Source: Bryobacterales bacterium (GTDB lineage Bacteria; Acidobacteriota; Terriglobia; Bryobacterales; Bryobacteraceae). Taken from it: 37,436 bases of DNA. The stretch covers positions 1 through 37,436 of the forward strand of contig JAEUQE010000068.1 in assembly GCA_016789785.1 (NCBI GenBank), given 5' to 3'. The notes under the pieces were generated by a model. The model searched no databases and had not been told where the DNA came from. It saw nothing but the letters and a program-made list of their open reading frames with translations. This document shows positions 1-7,764 of the stretch, one piece after another. Each line of letters begins with the position of its first letter. Position 1 is the first letter of the stretch. The position numbers were made by a program, and so were the translations under genes.

Positions 1-1
1 G

Positions 2-667
2 CAGCGCCGGGAGGCCGAAGCGTCGGTACGGGCAGCGAGGGCCGTTGCGGAACTGGCGCGAGTGGAGTTGGGACGCAGGAAGCAGTTGTGGAGCTACGGA
101 GTGATTTCGCGTAGCGAGTTTGAGGTGGCCGAGCGTGACTACGAAGTTGCCGCGGCACGCGTGAATTCGGCACAGGAACATGCGGCGCTGGTGGAAGATG
201 AGACCCGGCCGGAGGATCTGCGGCGCGCGGCGGCGGAAGTCGAACATGCGCGTTCGACGGCCGAGGAGGCGCGAGCGCTGGTGGAAAAGGCGATGGTGCG
301 TGCGCCGATTCGAGGAGTGATTCTGCGGAAGAACCGGCATGGCGGGGAGCGGATTTCACAGCTTGATACCGAGCCTGTGGTGATCCTGGGCGATTGTTCG
401 CGCCTTCGCGTGCGCGCGGAAGTGGATGAGAACGATGTGGCGCGAATTCGAGTGAATCAGGCGGCGTGGGTGCGGGCCGATGCTTACGGTGAGCGGCGGT
501 TTCAAGCGAGGGTGATCCGCATCGGAAACATGTTGGGTCGCAAGTCGATTCGCACGGATGAGCCTTCGGAGCGCAACGATGTCAAGATCCTCGAGACGCT
601 GCTGGAACTGGAGGCTGGTGCGCGGGTTCCGGTGGGGATGCGCGTGGATGTCTTCATCGAGCCGTGA
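2..667 (+). CDS. HlyD-family efflux/export periplasmic adaptor, C-terminal part (5' truncated by window)
   Basis: The reading frame is open from base 2, so the gene starts before the window; a GTG at 62 is internal. The visible protein begins with an Ala/Glu/Arg-rich helical stretch typical of the coiled-coil hairpin of membrane fusion proteins. It is followed by the lipoyl/barrel-sandwich half-motif 'VRAPIRGVILRKN', then a beta-barrel segment ('LRVRAEVDENDVARI') and a C-terminal membrane-proximal part ending 'VGMRVDVFIEP'. Such adaptors link an inner-membrane ABC or RND pump to an outer-membrane channel. The TGA at 665-667 directly abuts the convergent oxidoreductase stop at 668. Pump genes would lie upstream, outside the window, so the substrate is unknown. 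The family is clear; the DevB-like (ABC) subtype is only a guess. Confidence 0.85.
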   Translation, partial: QRREAEASVRAARAVAELARVELGRRKQLWSYGVISRSEFEVAERDYEVAAARVNSAQEHAALVEDETRPEDLRRAAAEVEHARSTAEEARALVEKAMVRAPIRGVILRKNRHGGERISQLDTEPVVILGDCSRLRVRAEVDENDVARIRVNQAAWVRADAYGERRFQARVIRIGNMLGRKSIRTDEPSERNDVKILETLLELEAGARVPVGMRVDVFIEP

Positions 668-1735
668 TTACACGGGCTGGGCGGCGGACTTCGTGATTGC
701 GGCACGCATGCCTGCGGCAATCACACGCTGTGCGCGAAGGCCGTCATGGTGATCGGCGGGAAACGGTTGGCCCGTGCGGCAGCATTCAATGAACGCCGCG
801 GCTTCGCCTTTGTAGGCGTAAAGAAATCGATCGACGAACTCGGGGCCGGGCCGTCCGTCGCTGCCGGGGAACACACGGTGTGCAATGGGCTCCTTCGCGC
901 CGCGCCGTCCATAGGCTTCGACTACCGTATCGAGAGGCTTCTGCTCAAAGCGGCCGACGTGGATCTGGCCTTGATCGCCGAAGATCACGCTCTCCACTCG
1001 GTAGCCCGAGACATGATTGCGGCTCACTTGCACTTGTCCCATCAGATCGCCGTCGAACCAGAGATAGAGCAACGCGTCATCGAAGTCTTCCACACAGGAA
1101 GCAACGCCGTAGTTGTAGAGGCGTGATCCGATGGCCAGCGCGGACACCGGCATTTGCCCGGTGAGCCACAGGATCTCATCCACGTTGTGCACCGACATGT
1201 CGGGCAGGATGCCATCGCTTTGATAACCGTGCGGCGGCGGTCCTGAATCTTCCAGCGCAGAGTAGATCTTGAACACGCGGCCAATCGCGCCGGATTGCAT
1301 GAGTTCCTTCGCATAGGCAAGCGCCGGATCGAAGCGGCGTTGAAACGCGAGCATCAGGCGGCCGGGATAGTCGCGATCAATCTCGGCGGCGAATGCGATA
1401 TCGCCTTCGAGCGTGCCCGTGAGAGGCTTTTCGAGCAGCACGCGATGGCCCGCGGAGAGCAGTGTTTTCGCGTGCGCGCGGTGATGCTCGGTGGGCGTGA
1501 TGATGAGCGTTGCGTCGCACACCTGAGCCGCCGCGAGTTCCTCCACCGATGCGAACAGCGGCACGTCGAGATTGCGCTCGGCTGCGAAACGGCGTGCTTT
1601 CGCGATGTCGAGTTCGACCAGCGCGGCGATGCGGCAGGCACCGGTTTCGCGAGAGAGGTCGTGTACGTTCGAAGCATGAACCCAGCCCATGCGGCCAAGT
1701 CCCGCGATGGCGATGCGGAGCGGTTCGGATGCCAT
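668..1735 (-). CDS. Gfo/Idh/MocA family NAD(P)-dependent oxidoreductase
   Basis: The 355-residue protein has a Rossmann fold at the N-terminus with the dinucleotide motif GLGRMG (near residue 11), the family EKP motif in 'VLLEKPLTG' near residue 100, and a C-terminal alpha/beta domain with 'DMSVHNVDEI', where Asp and His fit the catalytic pair of inositol-dehydrogenase-like members. The length is normal. It should oxidise or reduce a sugar, inositol or similar polyol with NAD(P); the exact substrate cannot be read from sequence. Its start lies 3 bp after the M20 peptidase stop on the same strand, so the two are probably co-transcribed. There is no signal peptide, so it is expected in the cytoplasm. 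Confidence 0.9.
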   Translation of the reverse strand: MASEPLRIAIAGLGRMGWVHASNVHDLSRETGACRIAALVELDIAKARRFAAERNLDVPLFASVEELAAAQVCDATLIITPTEHHRAHAKTLLSAGHRVLLEKPLTGTLEGDIAFAAEIDRDYPGRLMLAFQRRFDPALAYAKELMQSGAIGRVFKIYSALEDSGPPPHGYQSDGILPDMSVHNVDEILWLTGQMPVSALAIGSRLYNYGVASCVEDFDDALLYLWFDGDLMGQVQVSRNHVSGYRVESVIFGDQGQIHVGRFEQKPLDTVVEAYGRRGAKEPIAHRVFPGSDGRPGPEFVDRFLYAYKGEAAAFIECCRTGQPFPADHHDGLRAQRVIAAGMRAAITKSAAQPV

Positions 1736-1738
1736 GTT

Positions 1739-3331
1739 CTATTGCTTTCGAACGGTGGGATACTGGATGCCCAACTGCTCCAGGTAGGTCTTGTACTTCG
1801 TTGCGTCGTAGTAGAACTTCCGCAAGGCGGGCTTGAACTTCTCCATCTTCTCCTTGTTGAGTTCGATGGCGGGCTGATCACGCTCACTGATGAGCGGCTT
1901 GTATTGCTGATCCTTGGTCTGCACTTCCCGGAAGTACTTCCAGGCTTCGTCGATCAACGATTGGTTGAGCAGAAAATCGAGCGCGGTCATGGCCTGGACC
2001 TTCGCGCCGGCGGTGGACCCTTTGTGTGCGATCGGGGTGGCCATGGCGACGGCGTTGGCCCAATGATGACCAGGGAGATTGGGAATGTTGGCCGGGTAGC
2101 GCATGTAGGTCATGGGCATGACCCAGGAGATGTCGCCGACGTCGTCGGATCCGCCGCCTCGCGATTCTTTCGGCGGGCCTAACGTTTCGATTTTGCTCTT
2201 GAGCCCATCCTGCTTCTGGCCGAGTTCTTTTTGGAGCGCCTTGGCCAGGGTCTGATCCTCCTCCGACCACTGCGGCATGCCCACGGAAGCGATGTTCTTC
2301 GATTGCACTTCGGCGATGGTTTTGTTGAAGTGGTTCGGCCACGCGGAGCCAACGATGCGCCAGCCCACGGTGGTCCCGGTCATGTTCGCGGCGGAGTTCG
2401 CGATGGAGTTCGCAGCCTCGAACATCTCCGAGATGTGCTTGTAGTCGAGTTCGCGAAGGTAATACCAGACGGTGGCTTCCGATGGCACGACGTTGGGCTG
2501 ATCGCCGCCGTTGGTGATCACGTAGTGCGAGCGCTGCTCGGTGCGCATGTGCTCGCGGCGCATGTTCCAGGCCATGTTCATGAGCTCGATGGCGTCGAGC
2601 GCGCTCTTGCCTCGCCATGGGGCACCGGCGGAATGCGCGGCCTGTCCCTTGAAGGTGTACATGACGGAGACGAGCCCGCTGTTGCTTGCGGGCTGGCCGT
2701 AGGAGGAGGCGAACTCGGAGGAGACATGCACGCCGAGCATGATGTCGAGCCCTTTGAACAAGCCCTCGCGCACGAAGAACGCTTTGGTGGCGACGAGTTC
2801 CTCGGCCACGCCGGGATAGATTTTGAGAGTGCCGGGGATCTTGTACTTCATCATGAGATCCTTCAACACGAGGGCGGCGACAACGTTGACGGCCATGCCG
2901 GAATTGTGGCCCTCGCCGTGACCGGGCGCGTCGGCGACGAGCGGGTCATGATAGGCGACGCCGGGCTTTTGGGAAGCGCGCGGAATGCAATCGATGTCGG
3001 TGATGAAGCCGATGGCGGGCTTGCCGGAGCCCCATGTCGCGACCCAGGCGGTGGGCATGCCGGCGACTTCGCGTTGCACCTGAAAGCCGTTCTTTTCGAG
3101 CATGGCGGTGAGATAGCGCGATGTCTCGAACTCCTGGAAGCCAAGCTCCGCGTAGCTGAAGATCTGATCCACCATTTGCTGCACCAGCGTGTGGCGCTTG
3201 CCCACTTCTTCGGCGGCTTCCTTCTTGAGGTCATCGAGCGAGGGACGCTGTGCCTGCGCCATACCAGCGCAGAGCAGTGGAATGAGCACCGGTATCAGTG
3301 TCAGGCCGGGCCGCAACATGTGTGGGAGCAT
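1739..3331 (-). CDS. M20-family metallohydrolase, AbgB (aminobenzoyl-glutamate utilization B)-like, exported
   Basis: This 530-residue protein resembles the large AbgB-like amidohydrolases of peptidase family M20. Candidate metal ligands are Asp112/Asp114 ('TDIDCIP'), His142 ('GEGHNSG') and the Glu177-Glu178 pair ('GVAEEL'). A lid/dimerisation domain follows ('FKGQAAHSAGAPWRGKSALDA'-type segment near residue 235). The N-terminus is a classic Sec signal peptide with a Leu/Ile/Pro-rich core ending 'GMAQAQ', so it likely acts outside the cytoplasm. A second Met five residues in is an alternative start with the same signal peptide. The substrate is probably an N-acyl amino acid or amidated compound; p-aminobenzoyl-glutamate itself is unproven. 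It heads a leftward pair with the Gfo/Idh gene. Confidence 0.88.
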   Translation of the reverse strand: MLPHMLRPGLTLIPVLIPLLCAGMAQAQRPSLDDLKKEAAEEVGKRHTLVQQMVDQIFSYAELGFQEFETSRYLTAMLEKNGFQVQREVAGMPTAWVATWGSGKPAIGFITDIDCIPRASQKPGVAYHDPLVADAPGHGEGHNSGMAVNVVAALVLKDLMMKYKIPGTLKIYPGVAEELVATKAFFVREGLFKGLDIMLGVHVSSEFASSYGQPASNSGLVSVMYTFKGQAAHSAGAPWRGKSALDAIELMNMAWNMRREHMRTEQRSHYVITNGGDQPNVVPSEATVWYYLRELDYKHISEMFEAANSIANSAANMTGTTVGWRIVGSAWPNHFNKTIAEVQSKNIASVGMPQWSEEDQTLAKALQKELGQKQDGLKSKIETLGPPKESRGGGSDDVGDISWVMPMTYMRYPANIPNLPGHHWANAVAMATPIAHKGSTAGAKVQAMTALDFLLNQSLIDEAWKYFREVQTKDQQYKPLISERDQPAIELNKEKMEKFKPALRKFYYDATKYKTYLEQLGIQYPTVRKQ

Positions 3332-3357
3332 GCCGTATTTTAGCCCTCAGGTTGGGA

Positions 3358-3392
3358 TATACTCAAGAGCAAACCGGAATTCACCCGAGGAG
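3358..3392 (+). promoter_or_regulatory. Candidate -10 box and ribosome binding site for the DUF1549/DUF1553 gene
   Basis: TATACT at 3358-3363 matches the sigma-70 -10 consensus in 5 of 6 bases. No good -35 was seen 16-18 bp upstream. A strong Shine-Dalgarno GAGGAG sits at 3387-3392, 8 nt before the GTG at 3401, and decides that start. Confidence 0.4.
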
Positions 3393-3400
3393 CGCGAAAC

Positions 3401-5371
3401 GTGTATCTCCGAGCCGTAGCTTTGTCGCTCAGCGCGGTCAGCCTGCTCATTGCCGCGACCGCCGTGACCGAAAAGTACACCGCGGCGGAACGCCGTCACT
3501 GGGCTTTTCAACCTCGCAGCAATCCACCGATTCCCAGCGTTGCCGGCGCATCGAATCCAATTGATGCTTTCCTGCTGGCGCGCCTGCAGAAGGAAGGGTT
3601 GCGCTTTGCGCCGACGGCGAGCCGCGAGGTGCTGATCCGCAGGGCGTACTTCGATCTGACGGGCCTGCCGCCATCGCCCGCGGAGGTCGATGCATTCGTG
3701 AAGGACCGTTCGCCGAAGGCTTGGGAGAATCTGGTGGACCGTCTGCTGGCGAGCCCGCACTATGGGGAGCGTTGGGCGCAGCACTGGCTCGATGTCGTGC
3801 GCTTTGCGGAGACCGATGGCTTTGAGTACGACACGCATCGTCCACACGCATGGCGATATCGCGACTACGTGATCGATTCGATCCAGAAGGACAAGCCTTA
3901 TGATCAGTTCCTCACCGAACAGATCGCGGGCGATGAGATTGATCCGGACAGCCAGTTGATGCGCACGGCGGCTGGTTTTCAGCGTTTGGGCCCGCTTCGG
4001 AAGAACGCCGGCAACCAGGAAGTGGCGAGTTCGCGCAACGAAGTGTTGACCGAGATGACGAACGTGATCGGCTCAGGTTTCCTGGGAGTCACGCTGGGAT
4101 GCGCCCGCTGCCATGATCACAAGTTTGATCCCATTCGCCATACGGACTACTACCGCATTCAGGCCTACTTCGCCGCGGTGCACGAGAAGGACATGTCGCT
4201 GGCGACGCCGGAACAGGAAGAGGCGTACAAGACAAGCAAGGCCGGCTATGAAGCCGAGTTGAAGAAGATGCGGGCCTCCATGCGCAACCTGTCCGGTGAA
4301 GAAAAGGGACGCATGCTGCAGAAGATCCGCGACATGGAGGAGACGCCACCGGAGCCTCCGCCCTCGGTGTTCTCGGTATCGAACGACATGGGGAAGTCCT
4401 CGCCGATTCACGTGCTGGCGCGCGGGGATCATCAGAACAAGGGCGCGCGTGTGTATCCGCGGCCGCTCGGTGTGCTGGTGCCCGAGACAACGCCCGAATT
4501 GCCGGCGGATGCGGCCAATCCTCGCACGCAGCTTGCGAAGTGGATCACCGATCCCGGAAATCCGCTCACTGCGCGGGTGATGGTGAATCGCGTGTGGAAC
4601 TATCACTTCGGTCAAGGTATTGTGCGCACGCCGAATGATTTCGGGCGCATGGGAACGCGGCCTTCGCATCCCGAACTGCTCGACTATCTGGCGAATGAGT
4701 TCGTGAGCAATGGCTGGCGCGTGAAGCCGCTGCACAAGATGATTCTGATGAGCAAGGCGTATCAGCAGTCATCGGATTCGCCGCAGGAAGCGGTGGCGCA
4801 TGAGAAGGATCCGGACGCGACGCTGCTGTGGAAGTATCCGCGCCGGCGTTTGGACGCGGAACAGATTCGCGATGCGATGTTGTCCGTTGCGGGCCGGTTG
4901 AATGCGAAGACGGGCGGGCCGAGCGTGATTGTGCCGGTGGATCAGGAGTTGGTGAACCTGCTCTACAAGCCAACGCAGTGGGCCGTGAACAAGGACAAGA
5001 GCGATCATGACCGGCGTAGCGTGTACCTGATTCACAAGCGCAATCTGCGGTTGCCGATGATGGAGGTGTTTGATGCGCCGGACATGCAGATCAGTTGCGC
5101 GAGGCGCGAGTCAAGCACGCATGCGCCACAGGCACTTGAGTTGATGAACGGGGACTTCGCCAACGAGATGGCGCGATCACTGGCGGCGCGATTGGATCGT
5201 GAGGCGGGCGACAGCCTGGAAAAGCAGGTGGATCTGGCATTCCGGCTTGCGGCGGGGCGTTTGCCGAACGCGAAGGAGAAGGCATCGGCTCTGGCGTTTC
5301 TGAAGACGCAGCCGTTGCGTGAGTTCGCGCTCGCGGTGATGAATCTCAACGCATTCCTCTACGTGAACTAA
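3401..5371 (+). CDS. DUF1549 / DUF1553 (PSCyt2-PSD1) exported protein
   Basis: The protein is 656 residues with a GTG start fixed by the GAGGAG site 8 nt upstream. It has an N-terminal signal-peptide-like stretch, then a DUF1549 (PSCyt2) domain beginning 'NPIDAFLLARLQKEGL', containing 'GERWAQHWLDVVRFAET' and the CxxCH-bearing 'CARCHDHKFDPI' near residue 230. The C-terminal DUF1553 (PSD1) domain includes 'NPLTARVMVNRVWNYHFGQG' and 'RRRLDAEQIRDAMLSVAG'. These domains are typical of Planctomycetes and Acidobacteria and almost always pair with a DUF1501 gene, as here (16 bp downstream). Many relatives carry an extra N-terminal cytochrome-c-like PSCyt1 domain; this one lacks it. Biochemical function is not established; a role in extracellular redox or polymer breakdown is speculation. 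Confidence 0.92.
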   Translation: MYLRAVALSLSAVSLLIAATAVTEKYTAAERRHWAFQPRSNPPIPSVAGASNPIDAFLLARLQKEGLRFAPTASREVLIRRAYFDLTGLPPSPAEVDAFVKDRSPKAWENLVDRLLASPHYGERWAQHWLDVVRFAETDGFEYDTHRPHAWRYRDYVIDSIQKDKPYDQFLTEQIAGDEIDPDSQLMRTAAGFQRLGPLRKNAGNQEVASSRNEVLTEMTNVIGSGFLGVTLGCARCHDHKFDPIRHTDYYRIQAYFAAVHEKDMSLATPEQEEAYKTSKAGYEAELKKMRASMRNLSGEEKGRMLQKIRDMEETPPEPPPSVFSVSNDMGKSSPIHVLARGDHQNKGARVYPRPLGVLVPETTPELPADAANPRTQLAKWITDPGNPLTARVMVNRVWNYHFGQGIVRTPNDFGRMGTRPSHPELLDYLANEFVSNGWRVKPLHKMILMSKAYQQSSDSPQEAVAHEKDPDATLLWKYPRRRLDAEQIRDAMLSVAGRLNAKTGGPSVIVPVDQELVNLLYKPTQWAVNKDKSDHDRRSVYLIHKRNLRLPMMEVFDAPDMQISCARRESSTHAPQALELMNGDFANEMARSLAARLDREAGDSLEKQVDLAFRLAAGRLPNAKEKASALAFLKTQPLREFALAVMNLNAFLYVN

Positions 5372-5387
5372 AGCGGAGCAATTCGAT

Positions 5388-6806
5388 ATGGCAGAACACA
5401 TTCGCTTCACTCGCAACCGGCGGGAGTTTCTCTCTGATGCTTTCTGCGGATTCGGATCGGTTGCCCTCGCGGGCATGATGGCGGAGCAGCAGGCGAAGGC
5501 CGCGAAGGTGAATCCGCTGGCGGTGAAGCAACCGCACTTCGCACCGAAGGCGAAGAGTGTCATCTTCCTCTTCATGGCGGGTGGGCCGAGCCATGTGGAA
5601 ACGTTCGATCCCAAGCCGCTGCTGAATCAATTGCACGGGCAGAAGCGCCCGGCGGAGTTCGGCGAGGCGAAGTATCAGTTCGTGGGCGCGGAAGCGAAGC
5701 TGCTCGGCACGAAGCGCACGTTCCAGAAGTATGGGAAGTGCGGCATGGATGTGTCCGACCTGTTGCCGAATATCGCGACGTGCGTGGATGACATTGCGCT
5801 GATCCGGTCGTGCCATGGCGACATGGTGGTGCATTCGGCGGCACAGTATCAGTTGATGACGGGGCGCATCATTCCAGGTTTCCCGAACATGGGCTCGTGG
5901 GTGCTGTATGGCTTGGGCGCGGAGACGGATTCGCTGCCCGCGTACGTGGTGCTGCCGGATCCGGATGGTGCGCTGGAAGCGGGCCAGCCGATGTATACGC
6001 AGGGATTCCTGCCGGCGGTGTATCAGCCGACGATGCTGCGGCCGGGGGCGAAGCCGATTCTCAATCTCGATCTGCCGCAGGATGTGAACTACACGACGCG
6101 GAAGAAGACGGTGGATCTGATTCGCGAGTTGAATCAAGCGGGGCCGAATGCGGAAACCGATGAGTTCTTCGCGCGGATGAACGCGTATGACCTTGCGTTC
6201 CGCATGCAGATGGAAGCGCCCGCGGTGTTTGATCTGAAGAAGGAGTCGACACAGACGCTGGAGATGTATGGCGTGGGCAAGGAGCCGACTGATGACTATG
6301 GCCGGCGTTGCCTGATGGCGCGCCGCATGGTGGAGAAGGGTGTGCGCTTTGTGTGTGTGGTTTCGGGCGGCGGTCCCGGCAATCTGCAGTGGGACGCGCA
6401 TGACGACATTGAAGAGAATCACATCCGCATGGCGGCGCAGACGGATCAGCCCGTGGCGGCGTTGCTGAAGGATCTGAAGCAGCGAGGCATGCTGGATTCG
6501 ACGCTGGTGATTTGGGGCGGCGAATTCGGCAGGTCGCCTGAGGCGCAAGGCGGCAAGGGCCGCGATCATCACAATCTCGGCTTTTCGATGTGGCTTGCGG
6601 GCGGCGGGATCAAGGGCGGACAGACGGTCGGGGCGACGGATGCGATCGGGCTGCGTGCGACGGAAAGCCCAATTCACTTCCGCGATGTGCATACGACGGT
6701 GCTGCATCAGCTCGGGTTGAATCAGCATGCGCTGAGCTATATGCATCAGGGCCGGAGGGAGCGGCTGACGGAGATTGAAGGTCACGTGATCAAGCAGATC
6801 GTGTGA
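5388..6806 (+). CDS. DUF1501 Tat-exported protein
   Basis: The 472-residue protein opens with a twin-arginine signal ('NRREFLSDAFCGFG' followed by a small-residue hydrophobic run), so it is likely folded before export. The body matches DUF1501, a family related to alkaline phosphatase/sulfatase folds: 'VIFLFMAGGPSHVETFDPKP' near residue 55, 'HSAAQYQLMTGR' mid-protein, and 'TLVIWGGEFGRSPEAQG' followed by 'GRDHHNLGFSMWLAGGGIKGG' near residues 380-415. It follows the DUF1549/DUF1553 gene by 16 bp with GGAG about 9 nt before the ATG, so both are probably one operon. The pairing is conserved across planctomycete and acidobacterial genomes; the reaction is unknown. Confidence 0.93.
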   Translation: MAEHIRFTRNRREFLSDAFCGFGSVALAGMMAEQQAKAAKVNPLAVKQPHFAPKAKSVIFLFMAGGPSHVETFDPKPLLNQLHGQKRPAEFGEAKYQFVGAEAKLLGTKRTFQKYGKCGMDVSDLLPNIATCVDDIALIRSCHGDMVVHSAAQYQLMTGRIIPGFPNMGSWVLYGLGAETDSLPAYVVLPDPDGALEAGQPMYTQGFLPAVYQPTMLRPGAKPILNLDLPQDVNYTTRKKTVDLIRELNQAGPNAETDEFFARMNAYDLAFRMQMEAPAVFDLKKESTQTLEMYGVGKEPTDDYGRRCLMARRMVEKGVRFVCVVSGGGPGNLQWDAHDDIEENHIRMAAQTDQPVAALLKDLKQRGMLDSTLVIWGGEFGRSPEAQGGKGRDHHNLGFSMWLAGGGIKGGQTVGATDAIGLRATESPIHFRDVHTTVLHQLGLNQHALSYMHQGRRERLTEIEGHVIKQIV

Positions 6807-6898
6807 TGGCGCAACGCTGCGAACTCATCAGCGCTGACCGTGGGGTCTGGTCGAGTCCCAATGTTCTTCAGTTAGGCGCGAAGCTCGGGTCCCGCCAA

Positions 6899-6943
6899 GC
6901 GTCCCGATGAGTCGGGACGCGGCAGGCTGAAAGCCCGCGTTAC
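6899..6943. repeat. Perfect 9-bp hairpin followed by a repeat-like segment
   Basis: GCGTCCCGA (6899-6907) and TCGGGACGC (6912-6920) form a perfect 9-bp stem with a 4-base loop, TGAG. Directly after it lies GGCAGGCTGAAAGCCCGC, itself a small imperfect inverted repeat. The combination 'GCAGGCTGAAAGCC(T/C)GC' resembles interspersed palindromic repeats I associate with planctomycete and acidobacterial intergenic DNA. There is no T-tract, so an intrinsic terminator is less likely. It sits between convergent genes in a 285-bp stretch that otherwise shows no gene. Confidence 0.5.
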
Positions 6944-7091
6944 CGTCAAAAAGCGCCGCGCGCCTGGATGGTTTTGCCGTCGTGTTTACGGGCTTGGGCA
7001 CTGAATTCGCCACCACGCTGGCGCTCGTCCAACAGGTGCGCGAAGGCGCAGGAGTTCCAGGCGTCGGGCTGGCCTGTGAAAGAGGACAGCG

Positions 7092-7748
7092 CTAAGGTTT
7101 CCTCGTCTCGGCCCGTCTCCTCATCCGCCAAGCCGTCCACCCCAAAGCGATTCCCATCAACCCGAAAGTCCCTGGTTCCGGCACATCCGACGCCGCTGTC
7201 AGACGCAGATACAGGTTTCCTTCCCCAGGCGATGTCGCCGGGGTCGAGAAATTCGTTCCATCGAAGGAGAACAGGCTGTTCCCGTCGCTGGCGCCCAACG
7301 ACGGTCCACTGAAGGCGGTCAATGCGATCTCCGTTCCGGAACTGGCGTTGAAGACCTCAATCAGCAATGCCAAGTCCGTTGGAACCAGCAGGCCCAAGCC
7401 CGAAAAGGTGTAGTTCACGGTATCGGTGGCGTCGCCGAGGGGTCCAATCGCAAGATCCGTCACCAAGAAGGTGCTGCCAATCTGCGAGCCCACCCCCAAT
7501 CCCACCGCATAGAACCGCAGCCGCGCGCTGAAGGTGCCGGCGTCACCCAGGTTCAGGAACTGCACCGTCGCGGACTCCAACTGCCGTTCGGTGCCGCCCA
7601 ACGTCAGGATGTCCCCGATTTGCAACGCGCCGCTGGCTGTAAAGCTGTAAGCCGCAGGCGTAGGATCGGCCGTGTTGTCGTACACCAGGACCGCGGCGGC
7701 GCAATGGGCCGCCAGCATCCCCAACATCGCCAGTAGTTTCGTTTTCAT
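7092..7748 (-). CDS. PEP-CTERM sorting-domain secreted protein
   Basis: A Sec signal peptide opens this 218-residue protein (starts MKTKLLAMLGMLAAHCAAA). The mature part is rich in beta-strand, Gly, Ser and Thr, and begins with a 'LVYDN' segment like those of choice-of-anchor domains. The C-terminus 'VPEPGTFGLMGIALGWTAWRMRRR' has the three parts of a PEP-CTERM tag: VPEP, a hydrophobic helix and an Arg cluster. Such tags are processed by exosortase and are usually linked to exopolysaccharide production. No exosortase gene is in the window. The start is 16 bp downstream of the giant DUF11 gene, so the two are probably co-transcribed. Binding partner unknown. Confidence 0.9.
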   Translation of the reverse strand: MKTKLLAMLGMLAAHCAAAVLVYDNTADPTPAAYSFTASGALQIGDILTLGGTERQLESATVQFLNLGDAGTFSARLRFYAVGLGVGSQIGSTFLVTDLAIGPLGDATDTVNYTFSGLGLLVPTDLALLIEVFNASSGTEIALTAFSGPSLGASDGNSLFSFDGTNFSTPATSPGEGNLYLRLTAASDVPEPGTFGLMGIALGWTAWRMRRRAETRKP

Positions 7749-7764
7749 TCCTTCTGTTCCTCCC

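Noticed and set aside
5346..6785. 479-codon minus-strand frame opposite the DUF1501 gene
   Set aside because: An Arg/His-rich shadow of the DUF1501 coding sequence; nothing conserved in it.
6946..7091. Short open frames on both strands in the gap before the PEP-CTERM gene
   Set aside because: Neither translation has a signal, motif or ribosome binding site I can support; the interval is treated as non-coding.
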